Part shown: positions 63,961 through 64,000 of the stretch, in pieces
Numbering within the stretch: position 1 is the stretch's first letter
Layout: every line of letters begins with the position of its first letter
DNA from: Melioribacteraceae bacterium
GTDB lineage: Bacteria > Bacteroidota > Ignavibacteria > Ignavibacteriales > Melioribacteraceae
NCBI GenBank assembly: GCA_022181065.1
Contig: BQMY01000076.1
Coordinates: 121,753 to 185,752, forward strand
Direction of reading: 5' to 3'
Length of the DNA stretch: 64,000 bases
Translations under genes and position numbers: made by a program
Notes under the pieces: generated by a model
Database searches by the model: none
Told to the model about the DNA's origin: nothing
Seen by the model: only the letters and a program-made list of their open reading frames with translations

Positions 63961-64000
63961 TGTCACGTCCTAAATAGGGTTGCACGTATTATTAGTTTAT

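Noticed and set aside
1..64000. tRNA or rRNA genes
   Set aside because: No T-loop/acceptor pattern or rRNA core sequence was noticed by eye; a covariance-model scan was not possible.

Overview
The window looks like a chromosomal segment from an Ignavibacteria-like bacterium of the Bacteroidota/Chlorobi (FCB) group. The evidence is: two secreted proteins ending in a type IX secretion sorting domain of the 'NYPNPFNPST' type; a GWxTD-domain protein next to rimO; a short primary sigma factor without region 1.1; and a complete Na+-NQR operon. Clear Shine-Dalgarno sites (GGAGG before 7318 and 60736) and sigma-54 promoters argue against a typical Bacteroidales/Flavobacteriales genome. Genus and species cannot be fixed from the sequence alone.

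Layout. 1-9.2 kb: GWxTD protein (cut by the window edge), rimO, a DUF481 outer-membrane protein, RNase P RNA, recJ, a YebC-family gene, ruvC, an ECF sigma/anti-sigma pair and a rhodanese. 9.2-11.9 kb: dps, divergent from a NorR-like sigma-54 activator, with a sigma-54-like promoter and palindromes between them. 12.0-20.7 kb: an electron-transfer island, all on the minus strand. It holds a multiheme cytochrome lipoprotein plus tandem-rhodanese lipoprotein operon, a PAS-type sigma-54 activator, and a porin-cytochrome operon (tetraheme, beta-barrel, 14-heme, lipoprotein multiheme). 21-24 kb: a large TPR/beta-barrel protein. 24.9-30.7 kb: nqrABCDEF, followed by a repeat-rich stretch with a GIY-YIG nuclease and a small Cys-rich membrane protein that may be an NQR maturation factor. 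32.3-41.9 kb: orphan GroES, M3 peptidase, Sco and PCuAC copper chaperones, a GATase-like protein, a DnaA-box cluster, M24 peptidase, ssb, primary sigma factor, NhaC antiporter and a nitrilase-family hydrolase. 42-44.3 kb: arsR-acr3-arsM. 44.5-55 kb: a T9SS cargo protein, aroE, a TPR protein, a degenerate galactokinase-like protein, a TRAP transporter, DUF72 and a semialdehyde dehydrogenase. 55-64 kb: repeats, a decayed IS4-type element, a giant T9SS cargo protein, an acyl-CoA dehydrogenase and a ricin-like secreted protein.

Most notable is the control circuit at 14.4-16.3 kb. The PAS/AAA+/Fis activator is surrounded by GAAAC-N4/5-GTTTC palindromes. Two near-perfect -24/-12 promoters on the minus strand each have a pair of these palindromes upstream. 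One promoter sits 43 bp before the multiheme cytochrome/rhodanese operon. The other drives nothing annotated: a transcript of about 150 nt with two hairpins, a possible small RNA or 23-codon leader ORF. Together with the porin-cytochrome operon this suggests regulated electron transfer across the outer membrane, perhaps linked to sulfur or metalloid chemistry. The substrate is inference.

Intergenic regions carry families of short palindromic repeats and two copies of a 198-bp element. No tRNA, rRNA or CRISPR array was seen.
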